Below the pieces are notes generated by a model. The model was not told the origin of the DNA. It did no database searches and saw only the letters and a program-made list of their open reading frames with translations. The translations under genes were made by a program, and so were the position numbers. DNA of 64,000 bases from Paraplanobispora siamensis (GTDB taxonomy: Bacteria; Actinomycetota; Actinomycetes; Streptosporangiales; Streptosporangiaceae), in contig NZ_BOOJ01000029.1 in the NCBI RefSeq assembly GCF_016863175.1, positions 62,001 to 126,000 on the forward strand, given 5' to 3'. Shown in pieces: positions 1 through 9,226 of the stretch. The number at the start of each line of letters is the position of its first letter. Position 1 is the first letter of the stretch.

Positions 1-1214
1 CCCATGACGACGGTGAGGTGCGGGACGGCCGAGTTGGAGACCGCGTTGATCATCATGGCGCCGTGCTTGATGATGCCGCCCTGCTCGTACTCCCGGCCGA
101 CCATGTAACCGGTCGTGTTCTGCAGGAAGAGCAGCGGCGTGCGCGTCTGGTTGGCCAGCTGGATGAACTGCGCGGCCTTCTGCGCCTCCTCGCTGAACAG
201 CACTCCCCGCGCGTTGGCCAGGATCCCGATCGGATAGCCGTGCAGCCGCGCCCAGCCCGTCACCAGGCTGGCGCCGTACAGCGGCTTGAACTCGTCGAAC
301 TCGCTGCCGTCCACGATCCGCACGATGACCTCGCGCGGGTCGAACGGGACGCGCAGGTCCTCCGGCACGATCCCGAGCAGCTCGTCCTCGTCGTAGAGCG
401 GATCGCGTACGGCCTGCGCGGCGCGGCCGCGCTTGACCCAGTTGAGGCCGCGCACGATCCGCCGCCCGATCCGCAGGGCGTCGTGCTCGTCGGCCGCCAG
501 GTGGTCGGCCAGGCCGGAGACGCGGGCGTGCATCTCGGCGCCGCCCAGGGACTCGTCGTCGGCCTCCTCGCCGGTGGCCATCCTCACCAGCGGCGGGCCG
601 CCCAGGAAGACCTTCGCGCGCTCGCGCACCATGACCACGTGGTCGCTCATCCCGGGCACGTAGGCGCCCCCGGCGGTGGAGTTGCCGAACACCAGGGCGA
701 TCGTCGGGATCCCGGCGGCGCTCAGCCGGGTCAGGTCGCGGAAGATCCGCCCGCCCGGGATGAAGATCTCCTTCTGGGTCGGCAGGTCGGCGCCGCCGGA
801 CTCGACCAGGTTGACCAGCGGCAGCCGGTTCTCCAGCGCGATGTCGGCGGCGCGGAGCGTCTTGCGCAGCGTCCACGGGTTGGAGGCCCCGCCCCGCACG
901 GTCGGGTCGTTGGCGACGATCATGCACTCGACGCCCTCGACCACCCCGATGCCGGTGACCACGCTCGCCCCGACCGGGAAGTCGCTGCCCCATCCGGCCA
1001 GCGGCGACAGCTCCAGGAACGCCGAGTCCGGGTCGACGAGCAGCTCGATCCGCTCGCGGGCCAGCAGCTTGCCGCGGCGGCGGTGCCGCTCGACGTACTT
1101 CTCGCCGCCGCCCGCCACGGCCTTGGCGTGCTCGGCCTCCAGATCGGCCAGTTTGGCGAGCATCGCCTCGCGCCGGGCGAGATAGTCGCCCGAGGAGGTG
1201 TCCAACCGGCTCAC
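1..1214 (-). CDS. Acyl-CoA carboxylase carboxyltransferase (beta) subunit, 3' end outside the window
   Basis: The complement of 1214-1 reads about 404 codons without a stop and runs off the left edge, so the C-terminus is missing. The protein is a biotin-dependent carboxyltransferase of the acetyl/propionyl-CoA carboxylase class, which moves CO2 from carboxybiotin to an acyl-CoA. Visible landmarks are the N-domain block SNPWTLRKT, the oxyanion loop [11 protein letters not shown] near residue 180, and the start of the C-domain with NTTGYMVG and [10 protein letters not shown] near residue 375. The GTG start at 1214 has an AGGGAG ribosome site a few bases upstream. Such proteins are normally about 530 aa, so about three quarters is present. 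The preferred acyl-CoA (acetyl, propionyl or methylcrotonyl) cannot be decided from this fragment. A strong hairpin separates it from the kinase gene upstream. Confidence 0.92.
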   Translation of the reverse strand, partial: MSRLDTSSGDYLARREAMLAKLADLEAEHAKAVAGGGEKYVERHRRRGKLLARERIELLVDPDSAFLELSPLAGWGSDFPVGASVVTGIGVVEGVECMIVANDPTVRGGASNPWTLRKTLRAADIALENRLPLVNLVESGGADLPTQKEIFIPGGRIFRDLTRLSAAGIPTIALVFGNSTAGGAYVPGMSDHVVMVRERAKVFLGGPPLVRMATGEEADDESLGGAEMHARVSGLADHLAADEHDALRIGRRIVRGLNWVKRGRAAQAVRDPLYDEDELLGIVPEDLRVPFDPREVIVRIVDGSEFDEFKPLYGASLVTGWARLHGYPIGILANARGVLFSEEAQKAAQFIQLANQTRTPLLFLQNTTGYMVGREYEQGGIIKHGAMMINAVSNSAVPHLTVVM

Positions 1215-1329
1215 GAAACGTCTCCCTCCGCCGTAGCCGGTGATCTCCTCGGACCGGCTGCGCCCAGGTCCAGAGCGTGCCACATGGAGCTACCCGCCGG
1301 TAAGGGAGGGCGGGGCACGGTGTTTCCGG

Positions 1330-1371
1330 CCGGATCCTCACGGCCGCGAGGATCCGGCCGTGAGGATCCGG
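1330..1371 (-). terminator. Hairpin terminator after the receptor kinase gene
   Basis: A perfect 17-bp inverted repeat (1330-1346 with 1355-1371) closes an 8-nt loop. It begins directly beyond the kinase stop codon at 1372-1374. There is no T-run, as is usual in high-GC actinomycetes. It would insulate the carboxyltransferase gene from kinase transcription. Confidence 0.75.
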
Positions 1372-3279
1372 TCAGCCGCAGTGGCTCCAGCCGCTCTTCC
1401 ATGACAGCGAGCCGTACACGCCGCCCCAGATGACGCACTTCTTGGCCGCGGTGAGCCGTACCGGGCCCGCGTAGGCGGTGAAGTTGCCGGGGTTGCCCGC
1501 CGAGGCGCCGCCCTGCACCTGGAGGGTGGCGTTCATCTTGATCTTGCCGGGGACCACGTACCTGGACATGGTGACGACGCAGTTCTGCTTGCTCGTGGCG
1601 TTGTAGAGCAGGTAGACGGTCGCGCCGCCGAGGGCGTGGGAGTTGACCTGCTTGAATCCCGCGCCGCACACCCCCGCCGCCGTGTACGGGTTCGGCTTGG
1701 CCGTGGCCGTCGGCTTGACGGTAGCCGTGGGCTTCGTCGTCGGTTTGACGGTAGCCGTGGGCTTGGTGGTGGGCTTGGCGGTCGCGGTGGGCTTCGGTGT
1801 CGGTTTGGGCGTCGGTTTGGGCGTCGGCTTGGAGGTGGGCGTGGCGCTGGGCTTCGCGGTCGGGCCCTGCGTGCCGCCGGTGTCGTCCCCCGTGCCGTCC
1901 CCGGTCTCGCTTCCGGAGTCGTCCTCCGTGTCGTTCCCGGTGTCGTTCCCGGTGTCGTCCCGGGTGCCGTCCCCGGCGCCGGAGGTCGGCTTCCCCGTCG
2001 GCCGCCCGCCCGGCTCGGTCTCCCGCTCGCTTCCCGGATCGTCGCTGAGCTCGCCGACGGACGCGGGCTCCTCGTCCGGGGGTTCGAGGACGTCCTCCTC
2101 CGCCTCCGGGACGGGCGACTCGCCCGCCGGGGAGAGGTCGTCCGGGGTCGCTTCCGCGGCTGCCTCCCCGCCCTGCCGCCGGTCCGCGACCGGGTCCGCC
2201 GACGCGGCGATCCGCACCGCCGAGGCGTTCTCGATGTTCCGGACGACGACCACGGTCCCGGCGGCCACGCCGAGCGCCGCCGCGCCCGCGACCGCGGCCA
2301 GCAGCAGCCCGGACGGGCGCCGCCGCGCGGCCCCCGGGCGCGGCGCGGCGGGGGAGGGCGGCCGGGTGTCCGCGGCGGACGGGCCGGGGGAGGGGGCGGG
2401 GACGGATCCGGCGGCGGGGAAGGGCGCTGAGCCCGGAGCCGAGGCGGGGGCGAAGCCGGGGGCCGGGGTGGGGGCCGTGCCGCTCATCAGGTGGGCGACG
2501 AGCTGTTCCGCGGTCGGCCGGGCCGCCGGGTTCTTGGACAGGCAGGCCGCGACCAGGTCGCGCAGCGGGCCGTTCAGCCCTCTCAGGTCCGGCTCCACGG
2601 TCAGGATGCGGTTCATCACCGTGGCGATGGAGTCCTGGCCGAACGCCGGTGTCCCGCTGGCGGCGAAGACCATCGTGACGCCCCAGGCGAACACGTCGGC
2701 GGCGGGTGTGACCTCGCCGCCGTTGAGCTGCTCGGGCGCGAGATAGGACGGCGTCCCCATGGCCATGCCGGTCGCCGTCATGCCGGGGGAGTCCAGCGCC
2801 CTGGCGATGCCGAAGTCGATCACCACCGGGCCCTCGGGGCCCATCAGCACGTTGGCCGGCTTGAAGTCGCGGTGCAGGATCCCCGCGCGGTGGATCGCCG
2901 CCAGGGCGGTGGCGGTGCTGACGGCCAGCCGCTCCAGCGCGGCCCCGCGCCGGGGGCCCTCCCGGTCGACGAGCTGGCGCAGGGACGGGCCCGGCACGTA
3001 CTCGCTGACGATGTACGGCCGGCTGCCCTCCAGATCGGCGTGGAGGACCGGGGCGGTGCAGAAGCGCGCCACGCGCCGGGCGACCGAGACCTCCCGCAGG
3101 AAGCGGGCGCGGGCCTCGGCGTCGGCCGTCAGCCCGTGGTGGAGGAGCTTGACGGCGACCTGCTCGCCCTCCGGTCCCCGTCCGAGGTAGACGACCCCCT
3201 GGCCGCCCTCCCCGAGCCGCCCGGTCAGTTCGAAGGGCCCCAGCCGCCCGGGATCCTCCGCCGTGAGCGGCTGTATCAC
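1372..3279 (-). CDS. Membrane Ser/Thr protein kinase with extracellular SapA-like domain
   Basis: 635 aa, GTG start at 3279 after a G-rich ribosome site. The kinase domain covers about residues 14-265: glycine loop GEGGQGVV (23-30), Lys44, HRDFKPANV (136-144), DFG (155-157) and APE (181-183). All catalytic residues are present, so it should be active. A Pro/Ala-rich linker leads to one membrane helix at about 324-347, then an acidic Glu/Asp/Thr-rich stretch and a Pro-Thr-Lys repeat zone (about 485-535). There are no PASTA repeats. The last 100 residues have four cysteines and segments such as VYLLYNAT, NCVV, FTAYAGPV and CVIWGG. These resemble Streptomyces spore-associated protein A (SapA). 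The layout implies a sensor kinase whose receptor is a SapA-like fold. The ligand is unknown. Confidence 0.9.
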   Translation of the reverse strand: MIQPLTAEDPGRLGPFELTGRLGEGGQGVVYLGRGPEGEQVAVKLLHHGLTADAEARARFLREVSVARRVARFCTAPVLHADLEGSRPYIVSEYVPGPSLRQLVDREGPRRGAALERLAVSTATALAAIHRAGILHRDFKPANVLMGPEGPVVIDFGIARALDSPGMTATGMAMGTPSYLAPEQLNGGEVTPAADVFAWGVTMVFAASGTPAFGQDSIATVMNRILTVEPDLRGLNGPLRDLVAACLSKNPAARPTAEQLVAHLMSGTAPTPAPGFAPASAPGSAPFPAAGSVPAPSPGPSAADTRPPSPAAPRPGAARRRPSGLLLAAVAGAAALGVAAGTVVVVRNIENASAVRIAASADPVADRRQGGEAAAEATPDDLSPAGESPVPEAEEDVLEPPDEEPASVGELSDDPGSERETEPGGRPTGKPTSGAGDGTRDDTGNDTGNDTEDDSGSETGDGTGDDTGGTQGPTAKPSATPTSKPTPKPTPKPTPKPTATAKPTTKPTATVKPTTKPTATVKPTATAKPNPYTAAGVCGAGFKQVNSHALGGATVYLLYNATSKQNCVVTMSRYVVPGKIKMNATLQVQGGASAGNPGNFTAYAGPVRLTAAKKCVIWGGVYGSLSWKSGWSHCG

Positions 3280-3454
3280 GATGACCCCCCGGCAAAAACC
3301 TGCAAATTAGGCAATGTGCGGCAGAACGCTACCAGTGTGAACGGTGGTGCGATCGGTGCGACGGCGAGATCCCGGACGGGAGCCCAGGTGGGAGGAGCGC
3401 AAGCGGATGCGGAGCCGTACGGCGCCGGAGCGGGCCGGGCGGGAGCGGGCGGGG

Positions 3455-4816
3455 TCAGATCGCCTTGCCCGGGTTGAGGATGCCCAGGGGGTCGAAGACC
3501 TGCTTGATCCCCTGGTGGATCTCCCCGGCCACCGGCCCCGTCTCCAGCGCCAGCCAGCGCCGCTTCAGCAGGCCCACCCCGTGCTCCCCGGTGAGCGTGC
3601 CGCCCCGGCGCAGCGCCTCGCGGAAGACCTCGTCGGCCGCGGCCCAGACGTGCGGCGGCGGCTCGGCCAGCCCGTGCTCGAAGACGAAGACCGGATGCAG
3701 GTTGCCGTCGCCCGCGTGGGCCACGGTGCAGATCAGCACCCCGTGCCGGGCGCCGATCTCCTCGATGGCGGTGATCATGCCGGGCAGTTCCGAGCGCGGC
3801 ACGCACACGTCCTCCACCAGGCAGGCGCCGAGCCGCTCCTTGGCCTGGTAGGCCAGGCGCCGCAGGCCGATCAGCTCCTCGGCCTCCGCCCGGTCGGCCG
3901 AGACCGCGACGAATGAGGCGCCGTTCTCCGCGCACAGCGCGCTCATCCGCTCGGCCACCGCCTGCCCGTCCACCGCGTCCGACTGGGCGATCAGCATCGC
4001 CTGGACCGACGGCTCCAGGCCGATGTTCTTCCAGTCGTCGATGGCCTTCAGGGTGGCCCGGTCGAGCATCTCCAGCAGCGACGGCTGGCACCCGTCGGCG
4101 ATGATCGCCGCCACCGCCGACGCGGCGTCGCGCGGCGAGCCGAACTCCGCCGCGATCGTCGCCGGGTAGGCCAGCGGCGCGCGGCGCAGCCGTACGGTGG
4201 CCGCGGTGATCACTCCGAGCGTGCCCTCCGAGCCGACGAACAGCCCGGTCAGGTCGTAGCCGGTGACGCCCTTGACGGTCCGCCTGCCGGTGTTCAGGAT
4301 CCGCCCGTCGGCCAGCACGACCTCCAGCCCGAGCGCCGAGTCGCGGGTCACGCCGTACTTCACGCAGCGCAGTCCGCCGGCGTTGGTGGCCAGGTTGCCG
4401 CCGATCGTTGAGATCTCGTAGGAGGAGGGGTCCGGGGCGTACATCAGCCCGAACTCGCGGGCGGCCCGGTCCAGGTCGGCGGTGATGACGCCGGGCTCCA
4501 CCACGGCGATCTCGTCGGCGGGCGACAGCTCCCTGATCGCCGCCATCCGGTGCAGGGCCAGCACGACGCATCCCTCGGCCGCCGTCGCCCCGCCGGCCAG
4601 TCCCGTGCCGGCCCCCCTCGGCACGACCGGCACCCGGTGCTCGGTCGCCCACCGCATGACGGCGACGACGTCGTCCCGGCTCTCGGCGAGCACGACGGCC
4701 AGCGGCCTGCCCGGCTCCAGGAACGTGCGGTCCCGGGCATAGGAGTCGGTCACATCGGGATCGGTCAGCACCTTCGCGGGCGTAAGAACGGCGGCGAGTT
4801 CGGCGATAGCGGTCAC
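3455..4816 (-). CDS. FAD-linked oxidase, GlcD/D-lactate dehydrogenase type
   Basis: 453 aa, the normal length for the glycolate oxidase GlcD / D-2-hydroxyacid dehydrogenase family, which oxidises an alpha-hydroxyacid with FAD. The PCMH-type FAD fold is marked by VPRGAGTGLAGGA at about residues 65-77 and by the block STIGGNLATNAGGLRC. The C-terminal cap carries GEHGVGLLKRRWL at about 410-423 and ends with the family signature NPGKAI. No GlcE or GlcF partner is adjacent, so a stand-alone D-lactate or 2-hydroxyglutarate dehydrogenase is as likely as glycolate oxidase. It is transcribed away from the M6 protease gene, and the two promoters must share 4817-5022. Confidence 0.88.
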   Translation of the reverse strand: MTAIAELAAVLTPAKVLTDPDVTDSYARDRTFLEPGRPLAVVLAESRDDVVAVMRWATEHRVPVVPRGAGTGLAGGATAAEGCVVLALHRMAAIRELSPADEIAVVEPGVITADLDRAAREFGLMYAPDPSSYEISTIGGNLATNAGGLRCVKYGVTRDSALGLEVVLADGRILNTGRRTVKGVTGYDLTGLFVGSEGTLGVITAATVRLRRAPLAYPATIAAEFGSPRDAASAVAAIIADGCQPSLLEMLDRATLKAIDDWKNIGLEPSVQAMLIAQSDAVDGQAVAERMSALCAENGASFVAVSADRAEAEELIGLRRLAYQAKERLGACLVEDVCVPRSELPGMITAIEEIGARHGVLICTVAHAGDGNLHPVFVFEHGLAEPPPHVWAAADEVFREALRRGGTLTGEHGVGLLKRRWLALETGPVAGEIHQGIKQVFDPLGILNPGKAI

Positions 4817-4860
4817 ATGGGGACTGTACGGCCTGCCGCCCCCACCTGAGGAAACGCAGT

Positions 4861-4926
4861 TATGTCACAACTTCTAGACATAAACGATTGATCACACTTT
4901 GACAACATAAGTCGGAGACTTTACAT
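4861..4926 (+). promoter_or_regulatory. Promoter region of the M6 protease gene with upstream inverted repeat
   Basis: This is one of the few AT-rich stretches in the window. TATGTC (4861-4866) and GACATA (4877-4882) form an inverted repeat with a 10-bp spacer, a plausible operator. TTGACA at 4899-4904 is followed after 16 bp by TTACAT (4921-4926), a near-consensus vegetative promoter for the protease. Leader length to the TTG start would be about 90 nt. Confidence 0.55.
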
Positions 4927-5022
4927 CTCCTTTACTCTCTCCTCTAACGTCCCGGTCGGCACGCAATATCGGGCGTGCCGGGAACGTCCGCGCCCGGCGA
5001 ACCCGGGCAGGGAGGGTATCCG

Positions 5023-7800
5023 TTGTCCATCAGAGGGAGAGGCGCGCGCAGGCGCCTGCTCGCGATCGTGCCCGTGCTCGGGCTGGCGGCCGCGGGGTTG
5101 TCCGTGAGCGGTGCATCGGCGCAGACCGATGACTCGGTCGCCCGCTACGTCCCCAAGGCGAGCGACTACTACATCAACTACGCGCCCCCGCTCGTCCAGG
5201 GTGACAGCAGCACCATCGACGAGCGGTTCCAGCCCGGCTCCGCCAAGCGCTCGGGAATGGCGCAGGCGCGGGAGTACGACCGCAAGTTCGCCGAGGGCAA
5301 CCCGGTCGCCGCCAAGATGCTCGCCTCGCGGGAGACCCGGGCGATCAGGTCGGGCAAGAACCCCTACGACTTCATCTTCAAGAAGGCGGGCCAGACCCAG
5401 CAGGCCAAGCTGCTGACCCTCCTGGTGGAGTTCAACGAGAACGCCAACGACGACTTCTCCGGCTTCAGCCGTCCGAAGACGATCGACGACGTCAACGACT
5501 GCGTCACCGAGCCGCCGGGCACCAAGCTCAACGGCCCGCTGCACAACAGGATCCCCAACCCGGCGGACTCCGGCGCGGGCAAGGACAACAACACCATGTG
5601 GGTTCCGGACTTCAGCCCGGAGCACTACAACGCGATGCTCTACTCCGACAAGGGCATCACCAAGCGCGTGCGCATGGACCTGACCGACCCCCGGGACGGG
5701 CGCAAGGGCATCGACATCTCCGGCTACACGGTCAAGAAGATATACGAGGAGATGTCCAAGGGCGCCTACACCGTCACCGGCGAGGCCATCGGCTGGCTCA
5801 AGGTCCCGCACTCGGAGGCCTGGTACGGCGCCGGCGCCTGCGGCACCCGCCCGCAGGACATGTCCGGTCACCCCGACAACCCGGCGGGTCCCGCCGCGCT
5901 CGGCGTGGACGCGGTCAACGTGCTGGCCGCGCAGAACCCGAACTTCCCCTGGGCCGACTACGACGTCGAGGACACCTCCGACGCCGACGGCGACGGCAAC
6001 GTCCTCGAGCCGGACGGCGTGATCGACCACCTCGTTCTCATCCACGCCGGCGCCGACAAGTCCGGCGGCGGCGGAGCCGAGGGCCCCTACGCCATCTGGG
6101 CGCACTCCAGCGCCATCCCCGGCGGCTACACGATCCCGGGCACCGACAAGAAGATCTCCAACTACATCGTGCAGCCCGAGGACTCCGGCGTCGGCGTCGT
6201 CGCGCACGAGTACGGCCACGACCTGGGCCTGCCGGACTTCTACGACGCCACCGGCGGCGGCGACACCAGCGTCGACTTCTGGGACCTGATGTCCTCCGGC
6301 TCGCACGCCGGCCCGCTCATCCAGTCGATGCCGACCCACATGGGCCTGTACGCCAAGTGGGTGCTCGGCTGGGCGGACCCGAAGATCGTCAACCCCGGTG
6401 ACCGCACGCAGACGGTGACCGTCGGCCAGGCCTCGCGCACGCCGAAGTACACCGCCGACGGCGTCCGCGTGAACCTGCCCGACAAGACCACCGTGATGGC
6501 CGTCCCGCACAGCGGCTCCAAGCTGTGGTGGTCCGGCAACGACCAGAGCTGGGCCGACGTCAAGCTGAGCCGTACCGTCCAGGTCCCGGCCGGCACCGGC
6601 CAGAAGTTCTGGATGTGGAACCAGTACGCCATCGAGGCCGACTGGGACTACGGCTTCGTCGAGGTCTCCACCGACGGCGGCACCACCTGGGCCGAGCAGA
6701 AGATCTACGACGAGTCCGGCGCGCTGGTCTCCACCGGCGACGACTACGCCGACCCGAACAAGCGGATGCACGACTACGGCGACAAGAAGTACGGCCTGAC
6801 CGGCGCCACGCAGGGCTGGCGGCACGACTACGTCGACCTGTCGCCGTTCGCCGGCCAGACGATCCAGCTGCGCCTGCGCTACGCCACCGACGCCGGGTTC
6901 GAGGACACCGGCTGGTTCTCCGACGACTTCTCCGTCACCGTCGGCGACACCACGGTGTGGAGCGACGACGTCGAGGGCGGCGACAACGGCTGGACCAACG
7001 TCAAGGGCACCTTCACCGACACCACCGGCGCGGGCTGGAAGACCCACAGCGGCAGCCTGCAGAGCGTCCAGTACTACCTGGCCGAGTGGCGTAACTTCGA
7101 CGGCTTCGACAAGGGCCTGCAGTACGCCTACGACACCACCTGGTCGCACCCCAACGCCTGGAAGGTGGAGAAGCTCAAGTACAACGCGCCCGGTCTGCTG
7201 GTCTGGTACCGCGACGCGGCCTACCCGGCCAACGACGGCGACGCCCACACCTTCGAGCTGCCCTCGGTCGGCCCCAAGGGCGAGATCCTCGTCGTCGACT
7301 CGCACTACGACCCGCTGCGCCGCAGCGGCGAGGCGGCCGCGAAGGACCCGTCGCTGCTGAAGAACCTCCCCTCGCGTCCGCAGTCCTCCAACGCGGCGTT
7401 CACCTTCGGCAAGACCTACCCCTTCACCGAGTGCATCGAGGGTGAGCCCTTCACCCAGTACTGCACCAAGTTCCCGGCGCTCCCGGCGGTGAAGACCTTC
7501 ACCGACGCCAAGACCTGGTACCCGGGTCTGGAGACCCGCGACGGCAGCCTGTACTACCGCCTGCGCGACGCCTCGGCGGTCGTGCCGTCCAAGGGCGACC
7601 AGCCGTACAGCACCCGCGTCGTCAACGCCGACGGCAGCCCGGCCACCGAGCTGTACGGCACCGACATCGGCGGCGGCCACGTGCTGGGCAGCGGCAACCC
7701 CGGTGACGAGGGCAAGGCGCTGGGCGTGCAGCTCAAGCTGATCGCCCCGCTCCCGGCCAACCTCGGCGTGATCGTCCAGGTGACTCCGCCGAAGAAGTAA
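5023..7800 (+). CDS. Secreted immune inhibitor A-type M6 metalloprotease
   Basis: I choose the TTG at 5023 because AGGGAGGG lies 6 nt upstream and the product then opens with an ideal signal peptide: basic RGRGARRR, a hydrophobic core and cleavage after GASA. The result is 925 aa. The zinc motif HEYGH is at about residues 395-399, followed by LGLPDFYD, which supplies the third ligand region typical of M6/InhA peptidases. Downstream is a long C-terminal part including an immune inhibitor A-like jelly-roll with FEDTGWFSDDF. It should act outside the cell as an endopeptidase on host or environmental protein. The gene stands alone between its own promoter and a hairpin terminator. Confidence 0.93.
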   Translation: MSIRGRGARRRLLAIVPVLGLAAAGLSVSGASAQTDDSVARYVPKASDYYINYAPPLVQGDSSTIDERFQPGSAKRSGMAQAREYDRKFAEGNPVAAKMLASRETRAIRSGKNPYDFIFKKAGQTQQAKLLTLLVEFNENANDDFSGFSRPKTIDDVNDCVTEPPGTKLNGPLHNRIPNPADSGAGKDNNTMWVPDFSPEHYNAMLYSDKGITKRVRMDLTDPRDGRKGIDISGYTVKKIYEEMSKGAYTVTGEAIGWLKVPHSEAWYGAGACGTRPQDMSGHPDNPAGPAALGVDAVNVLAAQNPNFPWADYDVEDTSDADGDGNVLEPDGVIDHLVLIHAGADKSGGGGAEGPYAIWAHSSAIPGGYTIPGTDKKISNYIVQPEDSGVGVVAHEYGHDLGLPDFYDATGGGDTSVDFWDLMSSGSHAGPLIQSMPTHMGLYAKWVLGWADPKIVNPGDRTQTVTVGQASRTPKYTADGVRVNLPDKTTVMAVPHSGSKLWWSGNDQSWADVKLSRTVQVPAGTGQKFWMWNQYAIEADWDYGFVEVSTDGGTTWAEQKIYDESGALVSTGDDYADPNKRMHDYGDKKYGLTGATQGWRHDYVDLSPFAGQTIQLRLRYATDAGFEDTGWFSDDFSVTVGDTTVWSDDVEGGDNGWTNVKGTFTDTTGAGWKTHSGSLQSVQYYLAEWRNFDGFDKGLQYAYDTTWSHPNAWKVEKLKYNAPGLLVWYRDAAYPANDGDAHTFELPSVGPKGEILVVDSHYDPLRRSGEAAAKDPSLLKNLPSRPQSSNAAFTFGKTYPFTECIEGEPFTQYCTKFPALPAVKTFTDAKTWYPGLETRDGSLYYRLRDASAVVPSKGDQPYSTRVVNADGSPATELYGTDIGGGHVLGSGNPGDEGKALGVQLKLIAPLPANLGVIVQVTPPKK

Positions 7801-7814
7801 CCGTTCCGGATCAT

Positions 7815-7846
7815 GGGGCCCTGCCGTCTGAGGACGGCGGGGCCCC
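7815..7846 (+). terminator. Terminator after the M6 protease gene
   Basis: A 14-bp stem with one G-T pair and a TGAG loop (7815-7828 with 7833-7846) lies 14 bp after the protease stop codon and ends before the lipid kinase ribosome site. Confidence 0.8.
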
Positions 7847-7884
7847 TACCATTTACCCGGAGCATCTCAGGGAAAAGGAGCAGC

Positions 7885-8823
7885 GTGGGCGAGCTTCGCA
7901 GTAAGGCCGAGCACACCGAGGCCGTCCGGGCCGGGCGGAGGGTGTGCGTGGTGGTCAACACGCGCTCCCGGCGTGGGCGTCACCGCTATCCCCGGGTGCT
8001 GAGCATCCTGCGCTCCGAGGGCTTCGACCTGCTGGGCGTCTTCCCGGTGGACGACCCCAAGCGCCTGCGCGCCACCCTGGACGCGGCCCTGGACGCCAAG
8101 CCCGACGTGCTCGTCGTCGGCGGCGGCGACGGCACGCTCAGCGCCGCCGTCAAGCACGTCGCCCACCGCGACGTCGCCCTCGGGGTGCTGCCGCTGGGCA
8201 CGACCAACAACTTCGCCCGCAGCCTGGGTCTGCCGCTGGATCTGGCCGGGGCGATCCGGGTGCTGCGCACCGGCAAGGTCGCCGACATCGACCTCGGCAT
8301 CGCCGGCGACCGGGAGTTCGCCAACCTGACCAGCTTCGGCGTCTCGGTCGAGGTGGCCGGGAAGGTCAAGCCCTGGCTCAAGCGCCTCCTGGGGCGGGCC
8401 GCCTACCCGCTCACCGCCCTGACCATCCTGCCCGGGCACCGGCCGTTCCGGGCCTTCCTCACGGTGAACGGCAAGCGCCACGAGCTGCTCACCCACCAGC
8501 TCAACATCGCCAACGGCCGCTTCCACGGCGGCTGGCAGGTCGCCAGGGACATCAGCATCGACGACGGCATGCTGGTCGCCTACCAGCTCGGTTCGGGCAA
8601 GCGCCTGCGGCTGCTGCTGGAGACCCTGGTGCGGGCCAGCACCGGCCGCTGGCGCAGCCTCGCGGGCGGGCCCTTCGTCGTCGGCACCGAGATATACCTG
8701 GAGACCGACCCCCCGATGGCCGCCGACGTCGACGGCGAGGTGCGCCTGCTGACCCCGATCACGGTCAGGACAGTTCCGAACGGCCTGCGCGTGATGGTCC
8801 CGGAGAGCTTCGTCGACTCCTGA
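7885..8823 (+). CDS. Diacylglycerol/sphingosine kinase-family lipid kinase
   Basis: 312 aa from the GTG at 7885, chosen because AAGGAG lies 4 nt upstream. An upstream in-frame start would run through the preceding terminator. The fold belongs to the DAGK catalytic family: VVVNTRSRRGR near residue 23 opens the nucleotide domain, GGGDGT at about 79-84 is the ATP-binding loop, and GTTNNFAR at about 104-111 is the conserved second motif. Members phosphorylate diacylglycerol or related lipids, often to feed phosphatidate back into membrane synthesis. The substrate here is not evident. It has no membrane helix, so peripheral membrane association is expected. Confidence 0.9.
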   Translation: MGELRSKAEHTEAVRAGRRVCVVVNTRSRRGRHRYPRVLSILRSEGFDLLGVFPVDDPKRLRATLDAALDAKPDVLVVGGGDGTLSAAVKHVAHRDVALGVLPLGTTNNFARSLGLPLDLAGAIRVLRTGKVADIDLGIAGDREFANLTSFGVSVEVAGKVKPWLKRLLGRAAYPLTALTILPGHRPFRAFLTVNGKRHELLTHQLNIANGRFHGGWQVARDISIDDGMLVAYQLGSGKRLRLLLETLVRASTGRWRSLAGGPFVVGTEIYLETDPPMAADVDGEVRLLTPITVRTVPNGLRVMVPESFVDS

Positions 8824-8889
8824 TAGGCGGCCCGGGTGGTTGGAGCGCCTTCATCCGGGTAGCCGTCCCTCACAGTCGAGGAGGAGACA

Positions 8890-9063
8890 ATGGCATCCCT
8901 GATATCCCGTATCCGCAGCTACCTGAGCACCCCGCAGGGGCGCAGGAACCTCGAGAAGGCCAAGACGATGGCGCGCGACCCGCGCAACCAGCAGAAGGTG
9001 CGCCAGCTCATCAGCCGCTTCCGCGGCGGCCAGAACCGTTCGGTCAACCGCAGGCCGTACTGA
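8890..9063 (+). CDS. Small basic conserved-type protein (57 aa)
   Basis: ATG at 8890 is preceded by GAGGAGGAG, a very strong ribosome site. The 57-aa product is highly basic, with twelve Arg and four Lys, and begins MASLISRIRSYL. The pattern of amphipathic helix plus basic tail suits a nucleoid- or membrane-associated peptide. Third codon positions are strongly G/C, as in real genes here. No function is recognised. It lies 66 bp downstream of the lipid kinase and could be cotranscribed. Confidence 0.7.
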   Translation: MASLISRIRSYLSTPQGRRNLEKAKTMARDPRNQQKVRQLISRFRGGQNRSVNRRPY

Positions 9064-9185
9064 CCGCCGCCGGATCAGCCGGCCGCCGGATCAGCCGACC
9101 GCGGGCAGGACGGGACAGCCCGGCCGACCGCGGTGCTGAAGGGTCGCGGACACGCCGGGATCGTCCGGCCGACCGCGGGCACGAC
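9064..9185. repeat. Degenerate short repeats in a convergent intergenic stretch
   Basis: GCCGCCGGATCAGCCG occurs twice near 9065-9096. A motif close to GCCGACCGCGGGCA then recurs three or four times with drift up to the terminator. There is no coding signal. It looks like decayed tandem duplication of a GC-rich segment. Confidence 0.45.
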
Positions 9186-9225
9186 GGGGCCGTCCAGCCG
9201 ACTGCGGACACGGCGGGACGGCCCC
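9186..9225. terminator. Hairpin between convergent genes
   Basis: GGGGCCGTCC (9186-9195) pairs perfectly with GGACGGCCCC (9216-9225). The 20-nt loop can itself pair GCCG with CGGC. It abuts the stop codon of the leftward NERD-kinase gene and could serve both directions. Confidence 0.65.
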
Positions 9226-9226
9226 T

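Noticed and set aside
1636-2746. Long rightward frames over the kinase tail
   Set aside because: Shadows of the Pro-Thr-Lys repeats of the leftward kinase, with low-complexity translations and no start signals.
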